A DNA stretch of 64,000 nucleotides from Atopobium sp. (GTDB taxonomy: Bacteria > Actinomycetota > Coriobacteriia > Coriobacteriales > Atopobiaceae): NCBI GenBank assembly GCA_022732885.1, contig JAIJTS010000001.1, positions 1 through 64,000 on the forward strand, given 5' to 3'. A program made the position numbers and the translations under genes. Shown one piece after another: positions 49,361-58,288 of the stretch (its first letter is position 1; each line of letters begins with the position of its first letter). Below the pieces are notes generated by a model. That model did not search any database. It was not told the DNA's origin and worked only from the letters and a program-made list of their open reading frames with translations.

Positions 49361-51265
49361 TTAGTTCTGGTTCTTATCGTCGTCGACAACCTCGTAGTCT
49401 GCATCAACAACGTCTGGCTCAGAAGGATTGCTTGCTGCACCGTTGTTGCCAGCGGTCTGAGCCTGAGCGTCTGCATAGACAATCTCTGCGAGCTTCTGGC
49501 CAACCTCAGTGAGCTTCTCGCCAGCCTTCTTGATTGCCTCAATGTCGGAGCCATCAAGTGCGGTCTTTGCCTCAGCAACAGCCTCTTCAACAGCCTTCTT
49601 CTGATCCTCAGGAACCTTATCGCCAAGGTCTTTGACGGTCTGCTCGGTGCTGTATGCCAGGGAGTCTACCTGGTTGCGAACCTCAATCTCGTCCTTGCGC
49701 TTCTTGTCTTCCTCTGCGTGGGACTCTGCGTCCTTAACCATGCGGTCAACTTCATCATCGGACAGAGCGGTGGAACCAGAAATGGTGATCTCCTGGGACT
49801 TGTCAGTTGCCTTGTCCTTAGCGGTGACCTTCAGAATGCCGTTTGCGTCGATGTCAAAGGTAACCTCGATCTGAGGGATACCACGCTGAGCAGCAGGAAT
49901 ACCAGTAAGGTTGAACTTACCAAGGCTCTTGTTGTCAGAAGCCATCTCGCGCTCGCCCTGGAGGACGTGAATCTCAACGGAAGTCTGGTTGTCAGCTGCG
50001 GTGGAGTAAACCTTTGTGCTGGAAGTTGGGATAGTGGTGTTGCGGTCGATAACCTTGTCAACAACGCCGCCAAGGGTCTCAACACCCAGGGACAGTGGAG
50101 TTACGTCCAAAAGCAGGATGCCGGAAACATCGCCGGTAAGAACGCCGCCCTGAACAGCTGCACCGTCTGCAACAACCTCATCTGGGTTGACGGACATGTT
50201 AGGCTGCTTGCCGGTCATGCTCTTGACCAGGTCCTGAACAGCTGGCATACGAGTGGAGCCGCCAACCAGAATGACCTCGCTGACGTCGGAGAGCTGAAGG
50301 CCTGCGTCCTGGAGTGCCTTGGTTACAGGAGCCTTGCAGCGGTCGAGAAGATCGCGGGTGATGCGCTCAAACTCTGCACGAGTCAGAGTGTAGTCAAGGT
50401 GCTTAGGACCAGTTGCATCTGCGGTAATGAATGGCAGGTTAACCTGTGCCTGCTGAGCGCTGGAGAGCTCCTTCTTGGCGTTCTCTGCAGCCTCCTTGAG
50501 GCGCTGAAGTGCCATTGGATCCTTGCGGAGGTCAATGCCGTTATCGGAGTTGAACTTGTCTGCAAGCCAGTCGATAACGCGCTGATCCCAGTCGTCGCCG
50601 CCCAGGTGGTTATCGCCATTGGTTGCAAGAACCTCAACAACGCCGTCTGCAAGATCAAGCAGGGAGACGTCGAAGGTGCCGCCACCAAGGTCGAAGACAA
50701 GAACCTTGTGGTCCTGGTCCTTCTTATCCAGACCGTAAGCAAGAGCTGCTGCAGTTGGCTCGTTGACGATACGCTGGACGTTGAGGCCAGCAATCTTACC
50801 TGCATCCTTGGTTGCCTGACGCTGTGCGTCGTTGAAGTATGCTGGGACAGTAATGACAGCGTCGGTTACAGGCTCACCGAGGTACTTCTCGGCATCTGCC
50901 TTCATCTTTGCAAGAATCATTGCGCTGATTTGCTCTGGGGTGTAGTCAACGCCCTCAATCTCAACGACTGCACGGCCGTCAGTGCCAGCCTTAACCTTGT
51001 AAGGGACCGTCTTGATCTCAGACTGGACCTCATCAAACTTGCGGCCCATGAAACGCTTGATGGAGAAGACAGTGTTTACAGGGTTGGTGACAGCCTGGTT
51101 CTTTGCTGCCTTACCAACAATGCGGTCACCGTCCGCGCGGAAGCCGACGACGGAAGGAGTTGTGCGGTCTCCCTCTGCGTTAACGATAATAGTTGGCTCT
51201 CCACCCTCGAGGACAGCCATAGCTGAGTTTGTAGTACCCAGGTCAATTCCAAGAATTTTACCCAT
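49361..51265 (-). CDS. dnaK: Molecular chaperone DnaK
   Basis: 634 residues. Hsp70: MGKILGIDLGTTNSAMAVLEGG, the ATPase blocks VFDLGGGTFDVSLL and VGGSTRMPAVQDLV, substrate domain GVETLGGVVDKVIDRNTTIP, and a lid ending in an acidic DVVDADYEVVDDDKNQ tail. The shortened N-terminal domain (no 24-residue loop) is the Gram-positive type. AAGGATG-like sequence precedes the ATG. First gene of the operon. Confidence 0.98.
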   Translation of the reverse strand: MGKILGIDLGTTNSAMAVLEGGEPTIIVNAEGDRTTPSVVGFRADGDRIVGKAAKNQAVTNPVNTVFSIKRFMGRKFDEVQSEIKTVPYKVKAGTDGRAVVEIEGVDYTPEQISAMILAKMKADAEKYLGEPVTDAVITVPAYFNDAQRQATKDAGKIAGLNVQRIVNEPTAAALAYGLDKKDQDHKVLVFDLGGGTFDVSLLDLADGVVEVLATNGDNHLGGDDWDQRVIDWLADKFNSDNGIDLRKDPMALQRLKEAAENAKKELSSAQQAQVNLPFITADATGPKHLDYTLTRAEFERITRDLLDRCKAPVTKALQDAGLQLSDVSEVILVGGSTRMPAVQDLVKSMTGKQPNMSVNPDEVVADGAAVQGGVLTGDVSGILLLDVTPLSLGVETLGGVVDKVIDRNTTIPTSSTKVYSTAADNQTSVEIHVLQGEREMASDNKSLGKFNLTGIPAAQRGIPQIEVTFDIDANGILKVTAKDKATDKSQEITISGSTALSDDEVDRMVKDAESHAEEDKKRKDEIEVRNQVDSLAYSTEQTVKDLGDKVPEDQKKAVEEAVAEAKTALDGSDIEAIKKAGEKLTEVGQKLAEIVYADAQAQTAGNNGAASNPSEPDVVDADYEVVDDDKNQN

Positions 51266-51831
51266 TGTGAATCATCCTTTCCTATGTACGTGTTCCGTTT
51301 GGCGAGAAACCCCACAGGTAGATGACCTAAAAGGGGCACAAGCTAACCGTGAACACATACCGTGTTTCTGCTTTACGGTTTTACTTATACCCCTATGTCT
51401 GACTTATATACATAATCTAAGTCAGTTTGTAGTAGATTTTTTCACCGACGTTTTATAGTCGCTGGTGGAATTTGTTAAACATTATATATGTTTAATAAAT
51501 GCGTAATAAAAAATATCTTCACAAATCTGATGGAGCCTCTACCTATTTGGCAAATCGTTATAGTGTCTTTTCCTCACTATTTTTATTTTTTAGCAAAATA
51601 TTTTTGAACCTTTCACAGCTCTACTCCGTCTTAGTAATTGAAAGCAAAAATTTAATGAAAGGATTACCGTGCTCAGCACAGAAGGTTTTACGTAAAAGTG
51701 CGGAAGGTAAAATTTATTAAGTTTCATCAGCTAAATCGTGAACAAATTATGTTTTATGCAATTAAACAGCAAATTAGTTTCTAGAAATAATACATTTATA
51801 GCGCCTGTTATTAGTAAGGAAAGAAGGAACC
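51266..51831. other. dnaK upstream region, no supported gene
   Basis: It contains one GGCGAGAAACCC copy (51301-51312) and the HAIR-like site. The AT-rich half (51440-51831) must hold promoters for both flanking operons. An open frame at 51499-51720 lacks a ribosome site and has no recognisable product. Confidence 0.5.
51416..51436 (-). promoter_or_regulatory. HAIR-like operator upstream of dnaK
   Basis: TCTAAGT-CAGTTTG-TAGTAGA, identical in both half-sites to the clpB site. The block GTTTGTAGTAGATTTT is shared exactly between the two promoters. Confidence 0.6.
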
Positions 51832-52680
51832 ATGGATCAACAAGTTTCATCCCCCAATCAGCAAGCAATCAATGTTAAAGAACACCTCGCTAAGCTTGAT
51901 AAGTATGACAATGAGAAATTGTCTCTTGTCATCGCAATCGCAGCCGTTTTAAGTGCAGCTTTGTTTCTAGCTCCTGTATTTGAGATCCGTGCTGGTCAAG
52001 TTGCTTCTATTAGCTTCTCATTTGCCGAGCTTTCCTCGATTTTCTCGATTCTTAAAATGTCTTCAAGCTTGCTCGGCGATGGAAGCAATGCTATCTCTAA
52101 CTATCTTAAGGCAGGAACAGTTGATGCCTCTATTCTTAACGTGACGCTTTTCATCTCTCTTGTTACGATGGTTGTCTCGCTTTCTCCAAAGTTTAAGAAC
52201 TTCATTTCTTTCCTATGGGTTCCTGGCCTTGCTAATCTTTTAGTTCTTTTTCTCACTAAATCTAGTATTACAAATGGAATCACTCAGGCAATAGGTGGAT
52301 CTAATTCTTTTGGTATTGGCTGTGAGCTTTCTCTTGCTGGCTATATTTACGTTGCTATTCACCTTGCAATCGTTTGCGCAAGCGCACTCATTTTCTATCG
52401 CAATAATGAGGCAAAAAAGGCTGCTTTTGCCGCTGCTGTTGTTTCTCAGCAGCAAAACACTACAGTAATCAATGCAGCTCCAGCTCAAACTTCAGCTGCT
52501 CAGAGCAACTCCGCTGTACCAGCTGCTGATGTTGAAGAAAACGCAACCCCGGCTGTAAATCCAGCTGCTGATCAGCCAGCTGCAGACAATAATGACGCTC
52601 CATCTGTATGCCCTAATTGCGGCACAGAGCTCCCAGAAAACGCTAAGTTCTGCGGTAAATGCGGAACCGCTCTTAAGTAA
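51832..52680 (+). CDS. Membrane protein with C-terminal zinc ribbon
   Basis: 282 residues, function unknown. About four membrane helices: LVIAIAAVLSAALFLAPVF, VTLFISLVTMVVSL, SFLWVPGLANLLVLFL and YIYVAIHLAIVCASALIFY. A disordered Ala/Gln/Asn/Pro linker follows, then the zinc ribbon CPNCGTELPENAKFCGKCGTAL at the C-terminus, which should be cytoplasmic. AAAGAAGGAACC precedes the ATG. It is eleven bases before a second zinc-ribbon gene, forming an operon. Confidence 0.8.
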   Translation: MDQQVSSPNQQAINVKEHLAKLDKYDNEKLSLVIAIAAVLSAALFLAPVFEIRAGQVASISFSFAELSSIFSILKMSSSLLGDGSNAISNYLKAGTVDASILNVTLFISLVTMVVSLSPKFKNFISFLWVPGLANLLVLFLTKSSITNGITQAIGGSNSFGIGCELSLAGYIYVAIHLAIVCASALIFYRNNEAKKAAFAAAVVSQQQNTTVINAAPAQTSAAQSNSAVPAADVEENATPAVNPAADQPAADNNDAPSVCPNCGTELPENAKFCGKCGTALK

Positions 52681-52691
52681 GGATTCCAAAG

Positions 52692-53885
52692 ATGAAATGT
52701 CCTAATTGTGGTGCAGAAATTGATGACGGATCCGTCTTCTGTACATCCTGCGGAGAAAAAATTGAGTCACCTGCTGTTGAAGAAACTACTGATGTTGACA
52801 TGTTTTCATCAGATGATCGTATTTCTGAGCATGAGGTAACTCCAACCACGCATTTTCCAAGCATTGCGCAAACAAGAACCTCGCGTTCTTTTGATTCTGT
52901 CGAAACCCCTGAAGACACTACTGTTGTCGAGAGCGCGCCTCAGACAAAGAACGGCAACAAAAAACCTTCCAGTGCCGGTAAGGTTATTCTCACTGTAGTT
53001 GTAGCACTTGTCTTGCTTTGCGTAGCTGGATTTGGTGGATGGATGTTCTACAAGAATCATCAGCAAAACGCTCGTTCGCAAGAGGTAACTGATCTTGAGA
53101 AGTCTTACTCTTCTCAGATTGATGCCGTTGATGTTGATTCCCTCATCTCTGGTGGAGACAGGTCTGCCCTTCTCGCCGCATACAATCAGCTCGCAGACAT
53201 TCAAAACAAAATCAGTGCAGATCAAAAAGATGGTAAGTTTACCCTTTCTGACGGTAACGACGATTCTCATCTCAAGGACGTTACCAGCTCAATTACGGAT
53301 AAGCAGAAAAAGATTTTTGATTGGTTCCTCAACGATTACAAGACTCGTCTTAGGGCCAACTCCGTTGACGCAAGCGCAACAGCAGACAACTCCGATGCGA
53401 CTGATCTAAACAACAAGCTGACTGAGCTGAAGAATCTTCAAAATAACCTTGAGGACGAGAAAGCTGTTTGGGAAAGCAACACCGATAAAGACTATAGCTA
53501 CGCTTCATTTGGCGACAAGATTAATGATCAAGTGAGCAAGATTTCTTCCCTGCTCAAGGGTAAGGAGAACCAGCAGAAGCAAGATACTCAGGCTTCTAAA
53601 TCCGCAGTCAACAAGTGGGTTGGTACCTACACAGGCATAGGAACCGATGGCAAGAAGCTTGAGATTGTCCTGAAGAGTGATGGAACAGTCACTTATCGTG
53701 AGGGCGACAATAAGACCACAGAGGGTACTTGGAGCGGTGACGAAAATACTGTCAAGATTAGCTTTGGCGGTAGAATCAGTACTCGAAGCGAACCATTTAC
53801 CATCACATCCAAAGATGGTGGTAGTACTATTGCTGTTAGCTCCGATAGTGGAACCTGGCAGACAGATTATCTGACCAAGCGATAA
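52692..53885 (+). CDS. Zinc-ribbon, membrane-anchored protein with beta-rich C-terminal domain
   Basis: 397 residues. N-terminal zinc ribbon MKCPNCGAEIDDGSVFCTSCGEK (C3, C6, C17, C20), a disordered acidic linker, one membrane helix (VILTVVVALVLLCVAGFGGWMFY, about 98-120), then a helical extracytoplasmic part (SSQIDAVDVDSLISGGDRSALLAAYNQLADIQNKISADQK). The C-terminal domain (about 310-397) runs WVGTYTGIGTDGKKLEIVLKSDGTVTYREG...GTWSGDENTVKISF. Clear paralogue of the gene at 59837. Ribosome site AAGGA. Function unknown. Confidence 0.82.
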   Translation: MKCPNCGAEIDDGSVFCTSCGEKIESPAVEETTDVDMFSSDDRISEHEVTPTTHFPSIAQTRTSRSFDSVETPEDTTVVESAPQTKNGNKKPSSAGKVILTVVVALVLLCVAGFGGWMFYKNHQQNARSQEVTDLEKSYSSQIDAVDVDSLISGGDRSALLAAYNQLADIQNKISADQKDGKFTLSDGNDDSHLKDVTSSITDKQKKIFDWFLNDYKTRLRANSVDASATADNSDATDLNNKLTELKNLQNNLEDEKAVWESNTDKDYSYASFGDKINDQVSKISSLLKGKENQQKQDTQASKSAVNKWVGTYTGIGTDGKKLEIVLKSDGTVTYREGDNKTTEGTWSGDENTVKISFGGRISTRSEPFTITSKDGGSTIAVSSDSGTWQTDYLTKR

Positions 53886-53951
53886 GAAGTTCTTGAGGTA
53901 AACGCTTTAAGAGCAATTTCTCAGACATAAAGCGAAGTTCCAGATTGATAG

Positions 53952-53986
53952 TAAAAGAGCATCTACTGACGTAGATGCTCTTTTTG
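53952..53986 (+). terminator. Bidirectional terminator
   Basis: AAAAGAGCATCTAC pairs with GTAGATGCTCTTTT (14 bp, four-base loop). It separates the zinc-ribbon operon from the opposing aldolase gene. Confidence 0.9.
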
Positions 53987-54006
53987 TGTTGAATATGTAA
54001 GAGTAA

Positions 54007-54672
54007 CTAGAGCAGCGTATTCCTGCCATAAGCTTCACGCCATGCGGCGGAGAACTCATCAACAGCAATCTTTGTTCCAGGATGATCAATCATGCTAAAT
54101 ACAACCTCAGGTGGAACAGTAACGGACTGAATACCTGCAGCAATAAGAGTATGAACCTGTTCAACATTCTTAAACGATGCAGCAAGAATCTTAGAACTCA
54201 ATCCCTGAGTCTCAAGCATCTGAAGTAAGTCAAGGACCTGACCAATTCCGTCACCATAGTTGCACATGCGGTTAACGTAAGGCGCCAAATAATCTGCTCC
54301 ATTCATTGCAGCAAGAAATGCCTCATCGGCGGAATAAATCGCTGTTGCAAGAACGCCAAGACCCTCAGACTTAAGCTGCTTAATTGCCTTATAGCCATTG
54401 TGGGTGACAGGAATCTTTACATAGGTGTTCTTTGGACGCAGGCTGCAGATATAACGAGCCTCCTCAAGCATCTGCTCGTAGTCGGTCGAAACAACCTGAA
54501 CAAAGAACTTCTGCTCTGGGCGCAGATACTCGACAAACTCCTTAATAACCTGCTCTGGTGTCTTTCCGCTCTTGGTAATGATTGAAGGATTAGTGGTGAC
54601 GCCATCAATAGTCAAAAGCTCATCAAGCTGCTTAACTGCCTCAAGATCTGCTGTATCCAAAATAAATTCCAT
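54007..54672 (-). CDS. Fructose-6-phosphate aldolase / transaldolase-like protein
   Basis: 221 residues, the short transaldolase family (TalC/FSA) of TIM-barrel aldolases. MEFILDTADLEAVKQLDELLTIDGVTTNPSIITKSG, TYVKIPVTHNGYKAIKQL with the Schiff-base lysine, YLAPYVNRMCNYGDG, and KILAASFKNVEQVHTLIAAG match. The enzyme cleaves or transfers dihydroxyacetone units from fructose 6-phosphate; whether it is an aldolase or transaldolase cannot be decided. Single gene. Confidence 0.92.
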   Translation of the reverse strand: MEFILDTADLEAVKQLDELLTIDGVTTNPSIITKSGKTPEQVIKEFVEYLRPEQKFFVQVVSTDYEQMLEEARYICSLRPKNTYVKIPVTHNGYKAIKQLKSEGLGVLATAIYSADEAFLAAMNGADYLAPYVNRMCNYGDGIGQVLDLLQMLETQGLSSKILAASFKNVEQVHTLIAAGIQSVTVPPEVVFSMIDHPGTKIAVDEFSAAWREAYGRNTLL

Positions 54673-54848
54673 GTCTAACTCCCCTTCAGCATTAGGGCAT
54701 TATGTACTAAAGCTATTTTAGTCAATTGTGCTTCTTGGCATGAACTGCTATTTCATCTTATCTCTGAGCGTAATAAGCAAACAGTTGAACTCCTTGTGTT
54801 TTGATTTCATAAAACCTATTAGAACTTCCCAACCGCACTTCACTCCGC

Positions 54849-54886
54849 CCCGAACAAAAAAGCTGGTAATCCTTTCGGATTACCAG
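54849..54886. terminator. Hairpin with A-run (minus-strand terminator)
   Basis: AGCTGGTAATCC pairs with GGATTACCAGCT around TTTC, preceded by CAAAAA, which gives a T-run on the minus strand. Confidence 0.75.
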
Positions 54887-54915
54887 CTTAAGGTCAGCGT
54901 TTTTCTCGCCAGAGC

Positions 54916-54953
54916 AAATGAAAAGAGGACTGCCTGATGGCGGTCCTCTTTTT
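54916..54953. terminator. Bidirectional terminator hairpin
   Basis: AAAAGAGGAC pairs with GTCCTCTTTT, with an inner TGCC/GGCG stem and TGAT loop, followed by TTTTT. It is placed to end the minus-strand gene at 55021. Confidence 0.8.
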
Positions 54954-55020
54954 CTAGGTAGTTAATAAAAGGCTACAGCTCGATAGAGCAACTCATATGT
55001 TTCGTAAAGAAGCATGCTCT

Positions 55021-55875
55021 TTAACACCAACAAATAGGGTGTTTTGTTTCTATAGATGCTACAAGGAGGTTCCTAATTTTATTTAGCCTCCAAAAATGAC
55101 CGGTTTCTTTAAAATCTAAAGTTGCCTTTTTAACAGAAAATCTTCTTAACACAGAATTATCTAATTCACTATCAATTGGACCTGGTAAAGTCATTTTAAA
55201 GTTTGACGCACTGTTATTTGGATCATCGCAAAAAACAACCACCTTATGCGTCTGCTCAAAATCATCAGCTGGAATCTGGCAAAAATGGTCAGCGTAAAAT
55301 ATATCTGAAGGCTTAAGCTGATGGAAATACAAAGTGTCTTCTGTGAATCCATAATCAATATATTTGTCACTGTAAAGACAAAAACCGTCATCCACCGCAC
55401 AGGAAAAAAGAACTTTGTGCGTCTCTTCATCAATGAGTTGATATCCCGGAATCTTTGAGTGCTCTTCTATAAATCTATCAAGCTCATCAAGAGTAGGCTG
55501 TGCCTTTTCAACAGGATAAACGCCTCCGTTGCCATCAGGAAGCATATTATTTAACAGAGGATACTTTGACTCACCCTCATCTGAACTTAAAACTGCACCA
55601 ATGCTTAACAAGCCGCAAAAATTACCAACTCTTTCAGAATGGATTTCACCATCTTCATGCTCGCAGGCATTATATGTCCAATGAACAAAATCACGCTCTA
55701 GGTCTCCATAGAGCTTTTCAAACTGCTCAGAGCTAAGCTCTTTACGTTTTTGATCTAAAAACTTTGAGCAAATGAAATCTTCCTCATCAATATAAAGATC
55801 TTCAAAGGGTATTGGACCGGGTTTAAGTTTTCCCTCTTCAAAACACCTGCAACGAACAAATGCATCAAGACCCAT
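55021..55875 (-). CDS. Hypothetical protein starting MGLDAFVRC
   Basis: 284 residues, family not recognised by name. The opening MGLDAFVRCRCFEEGKLKPG recurs, from memory, in uncharacterised bacterial proteins that may be immunity-type; this is unverified. It is soluble, acidic and has no signal peptide. Histidines and cysteines are clustered at both ends (CRCF, HWTYNACEHEDGE, HPICWC). GAGAGGAG precedes the ATG. Single gene near other AT-rich unknowns. Confidence 0.6.
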   Translation of the reverse strand: MGLDAFVRCRCFEEGKLKPGPIPFEDLYIDEEDFICSKFLDQKRKELSSEQFEKLYGDLERDFVHWTYNACEHEDGEIHSERVGNFCGLLSIGAVLSSDEGESKYPLLNNMLPDGNGGVYPVEKAQPTLDELDRFIEEHSKIPGYQLIDEETHKVLFSCAVDDGFCLYSDKYIDYGFTEDTLYFHQLKPSDIFYADHFCQIPADDFEQTHKVVVFCDDPNNSASNFKMTLPGPIDSELDNSVLRRFSVKKATLDFKETGHFWRLNKIRNLLVASIETKHPICWC

Positions 55876-56066
55876 TACAACTCCTCTCTCTGTTGTAACA
55901 AATCTAGATGCTCTTGAGATTTCATGTGTCCAACAAAGTGGACACTAAGACTATTAACACTCCAGAAGACATGCCTAATTTGTTCAAGCAAAAAACAAAA
56001 GAGAGCCATCTTATAATGATTCTCTTGAAGATGCTGCTCCAATTAAGTTATCTGAATTAAATATTT

Positions 56067-56579
56067 TTAAATTCCTAACATATTTCTAACTATAGGGATT
56101 ACGACACCTGTCACAATACCGCCAATTACCGCGGTAATAAATCCAGGAAACCAAGAATATCTGTTAAGCAAACCCACAAATCTAAAAAAGATTCTTTGAT
56201 ATCGTGGTCTAGACTTGTATTCAATAATTCTGTCTACTACATTATGTCCCTTATCGGTTAATAAACAAATATATTCACCTCCGCGTGGTCCTGTTCCAAG
56301 TTGCGGCTGAGTTATATACCCACGCTGAAATAAGTCGATATAAGGAGCTTTTTTCTGTTCCCTTTCGTTTTCGTCCATGGGAGCAGTAAATATAATTTCT
56401 CCAAACTTCGACGAGACCATATCTGGCAAAAAACTTCCAATCAAAATTTTTATTTGAGTTTCAGTTAGCGGATCAATCCCAATAGTCAAATAATCAACCC
56501 TATTTACTTTTTCGCATTCAAAATCTTTATACGAAATTGGACTAATATCGACAAAACCTACTGTAAATTTTCGTGCCAT
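56067..56579 (-). CDS. Hypothetical protein with C-terminal membrane helix
   Basis: 170 residues, not recognised. MARKFTVGFVDISPISYKDFE and a helical middle (ETQIKILIGSFLPDMVSSKFG) resemble a winged-helix-like or bacteriocin/phage accessory fold only weakly. The tail (FFRFVGLLNRYSWFPGFITAVIGGIVTGVVIPIVRNML) holds one membrane helix. I chose the ATG at 56579, with GGGG upstream; the frame reaches 56630 without support. AT-rich. Confidence 0.55.
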   Translation of the reverse strand: MARKFTVGFVDISPISYKDFECEKVNRVDYLTIGIDPLTETQIKILIGSFLPDMVSSKFGEIIFTAPMDENEREQKKAPYIDLFQRGYITQPQLGTGPRGGEYICLLTDKGHNVVDRIIEYKSRPRYQRIFFRFVGLLNRYSWFPGFITAVIGGIVTGVVIPIVRNMLGI

Positions 56580-56890
56580 TATTCCCCAATCTTGAAGTTT
56601 TACACAATAAAATATCTGCAACAGAACCACTAACTGAATTCCAGTTTTGTTAGTAAAACCTGTTGATAAATTAAAGATACTATTAACTCTAACTATAAGA
56701 GCATACTGTTTCGAAGAATTTTTATGTCAATTAAATAGTTTCATTGGTATAAAAGAGTCCTAAAATCAATACAATTCTAAAACCCTAAGCATCATTAATG
56801 CATCCAAAAAATGCCGCCGGAAACCCGACGGCATTTTCAGTTCACAAGGGAAAGAAAGAAACACAAGGTTTAGCAGGTCAATTACCAAAC
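56580..56890. other. Intergenic region with dps terminator
   Basis: AT-rich, no supported gene. The dps terminator is AATGCCG/CGGCATT at 56809-56836, with a T-run on the minus strand. Confidence 0.6.
56803..56836 (-). terminator. Terminator of dps
   Basis: AAATGCCG..CCGACGGCATTT stem on the minus strand, followed by TTTTTTGG. Confidence 0.75.
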
Positions 56891-57322
56891 TTACTTGTTG
56901 GACTGTTTAATCATCCAAATGGTCTTGGAGAGAAGAGCAATGTGCTCGTCCATTGCTGCGGAAACAAGGAAGTTGTCCTCCGCGTCTGCGTCCTTTTTGA
57001 TCTCTGCTGCAAGGGCACGAATTGCCTCGTAGTCAGCAAGAATGGAATCGAAAATCTCCTGTGGATTCTTAAATCCCTCTGCAGCCTCGGAAAGAGTTGC
57101 GTTCTTGAGGAAGGAGTCCATGGAGCCAAGTGGAGAGCCGTCGTTCATCAGAATGAGCTCTGCAACCTCGTCAAGTTGGTCGTACATTGCACCATAAACC
57201 TCGTCGAGGTCAGTGTGGACGTTGTAGAAAGAAGGGCCGCTGACATACCAATGGAAATTGTGAATCTTATGGGCCTCAACAGCGTAGTTAGCGAGAAGAA
57301 CGTTGAGCTTATCGTTTAGCAT
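56891..57322 (-). CDS. dps: Dps-family ferritin-like DNA-protection protein
   Basis: 143 residues. LNVLLANYAVEAHKIHNFHWYVSGPSFYNVHTDLDEVYGAMYDQLDEVAELIL carries the ferroxidase H and D/E ligands shared between subunits. Dps oxidises iron with peroxide and stores it. ATG 57322 follows AAAGGTG at about seven bases. Two inverted repeats lie upstream, one of Fur/PerR type. Confidence 0.95.
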   Translation of the reverse strand: MLNDKLNVLLANYAVEAHKIHNFHWYVSGPSFYNVHTDLDEVYGAMYDQLDEVAELILMNDGSPLGSMDSFLKNATLSEAAEGFKNPQEIFDSILADYEAIRALAAEIKKDADAEDNFLVSAAMDEHIALLSKTIWMIKQSNK

Positions 57323-57356
57323 GGTTAACACCTTTCTATTAGATATATCGTTTAAC

Positions 57357-57379
57357 TAACTAGTAATGATTACTAGTTA
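57357..57379 (-). promoter_or_regulatory. Palindrome upstream of dps, Fur/PerR-like
   Basis: AACTAGTAAT-G-ATTACTAGTT, a 10-1-10 inverted repeat (57358-57378), extended by one T/A pair. The core AATGATT resembles Fur-family sites and the core at rbr. Confidence 0.55.
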
Positions 57380-57393
57380 ACTGTTATATTCCC

Positions 57394-57419
57394 AAAGTAA
57401 GTTACCCTATACTTACTTT
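57394..57419 (-). promoter_or_regulatory. Second inverted repeat upstream of dps
   Basis: AAAGTAAGT-N8-ACTTACTTT, perfect 9-bp arms. It may be another operator or a weak terminator; the flanking bases are A/T-rich. Confidence 0.45.
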
Positions 57420-57462
57420 TATAGAATTTTTTAGAAATTTTTTTGAAGGCTGTTATATAGCA

Positions 57463-57505
57463 ACAAAAAACAACCCTTCTGACCTGTATCAGAAGGGTTG
57501 TTTGC
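57463..57505 (-). terminator. Terminator of the surface-protein gene
   Basis: AACAACCCTTCTGA pairs with TCAGAAGGGTTGTT (57471-57500 core) and a T-run follows on the minus strand. Confidence 0.9.
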
Positions 57506-57525
57506 ACCATATGAAAGAAATTCTA

Positions 57526-58288
57526 TTAGTGCTTACGTCTACGCATGAAACCCGCGGTAGCAAGAATAGATCCCGCGCTAGCTAGAAGGCTAGTAACAGG
57601 CGCAACATCACCAGTGTCTGGAAGTACCGATTTCTTTGAATGATGTCCAGAAGAAGCCTGCTCCTGCGTAGTGTTATTTGATTGCGCTTGTGCATTTTGT
57701 CCTTGAGTCTCGGAATCTACGGGAGTTGATGGGTCTGTAGAGGTTGATGGGGTAGCTGGAGTAGATGGGTTAGCTGGAGTAGATGGGTTAGCTGGAGTAG
57801 ATGGGTTAGCTGGAGTAGCTGGGTTCTCGGTTTGCCATACAGCATGGAAGGTCAGTCCGTTAATATACTGGAGTTCCGCCAGCTCGCCAGGTTGCATCAC
57901 AGTACCGTCATCTGCTACCCATTTAAGAATTGTATGACCGTCTGGATCAGTTAGGCCAGAAGGTGCGTATAGATGTCCTTCAAAATCTCCAACAAACTTG
58001 TAGCCTTGAAGGGATACGTCAGATATAAACTGAACTGCCATTTCGTCATCAGGAACATCCTGTCGTACTGGAGGAATATTGTCCTGTGTAAAGGTAAAAG
58101 AAGTTTCAGTCGGAATTGATGCTACTGATGTTAAGGTAGTAGCAGCGGTATTTGATGAAGTTTCAGCAAATACAGGGGTTACTCCAACAACAAGTGATGA
58201 CGTCGCAATAGTTGCTGCTGTTACACAAACAAGAATGCGCCTTTTTGTTTCTTCGCGAAAAAACTTTGACATACCCATTTCTTTCATT
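57526..58288 (-). CDS. LPXTG-anchored surface protein
   Basis: About 253 residues. Basic N-terminus and hydrophobic core (RRILVCVTAATIATSSLVVGVTPVFA) form a signal peptide ending near AETS. A short folded domain (LYAPSGLTDPDGHTILKWVADDGTVMQPGELAELQYINGLTFHAVWQ) resembles InlB B-repeat modules. Then a Pro/Thr/Ser stalk of TPANPS repeats, and the sorting signal LPDTG with a membrane helix and RRRKH tail. Sortase would link it to the wall. Starts at 58288 or 58279 are both open; neither has a strong ribosome site. Confidence 0.88.
57737..57812. repeat. 18-bp tandem repeats in the stalk coding region
   Basis: Units of GGGTTAGCTGGAGTAGAT (reading TPANPS on the minus strand) repeat about four times with near identity, suggesting recent length change. 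Confidence 0.8.

Larger units (their letters stand above)
54673..55020. other. Gap with two strong hairpins
   Basis: About 350 bases without a supported gene. It holds the hairpins at 54857-54884 and 54916-54953 and, between them, the octamer copy at 54903-54910. An open frame at 54728-54937 runs through both hairpins and is rejected. Confidence 0.5.

Noticed and set aside
48485..51226. A 913-codon open frame antisense to dnaK and grpE
   Set aside because: It is a mirror of the dnaK/grpE coding bias, has no ribosome site and no recognisable domain. Long frames opposite dnaK are a known artefact.
51499..51720. 73-codon frame upstream of the zinc-ribbon operon
   Set aside because: No ribosome site, composition of AT-rich intergenic DNA.
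54728..54937. 69-codon frame
   Set aside because: It reads through two terminator hairpins.
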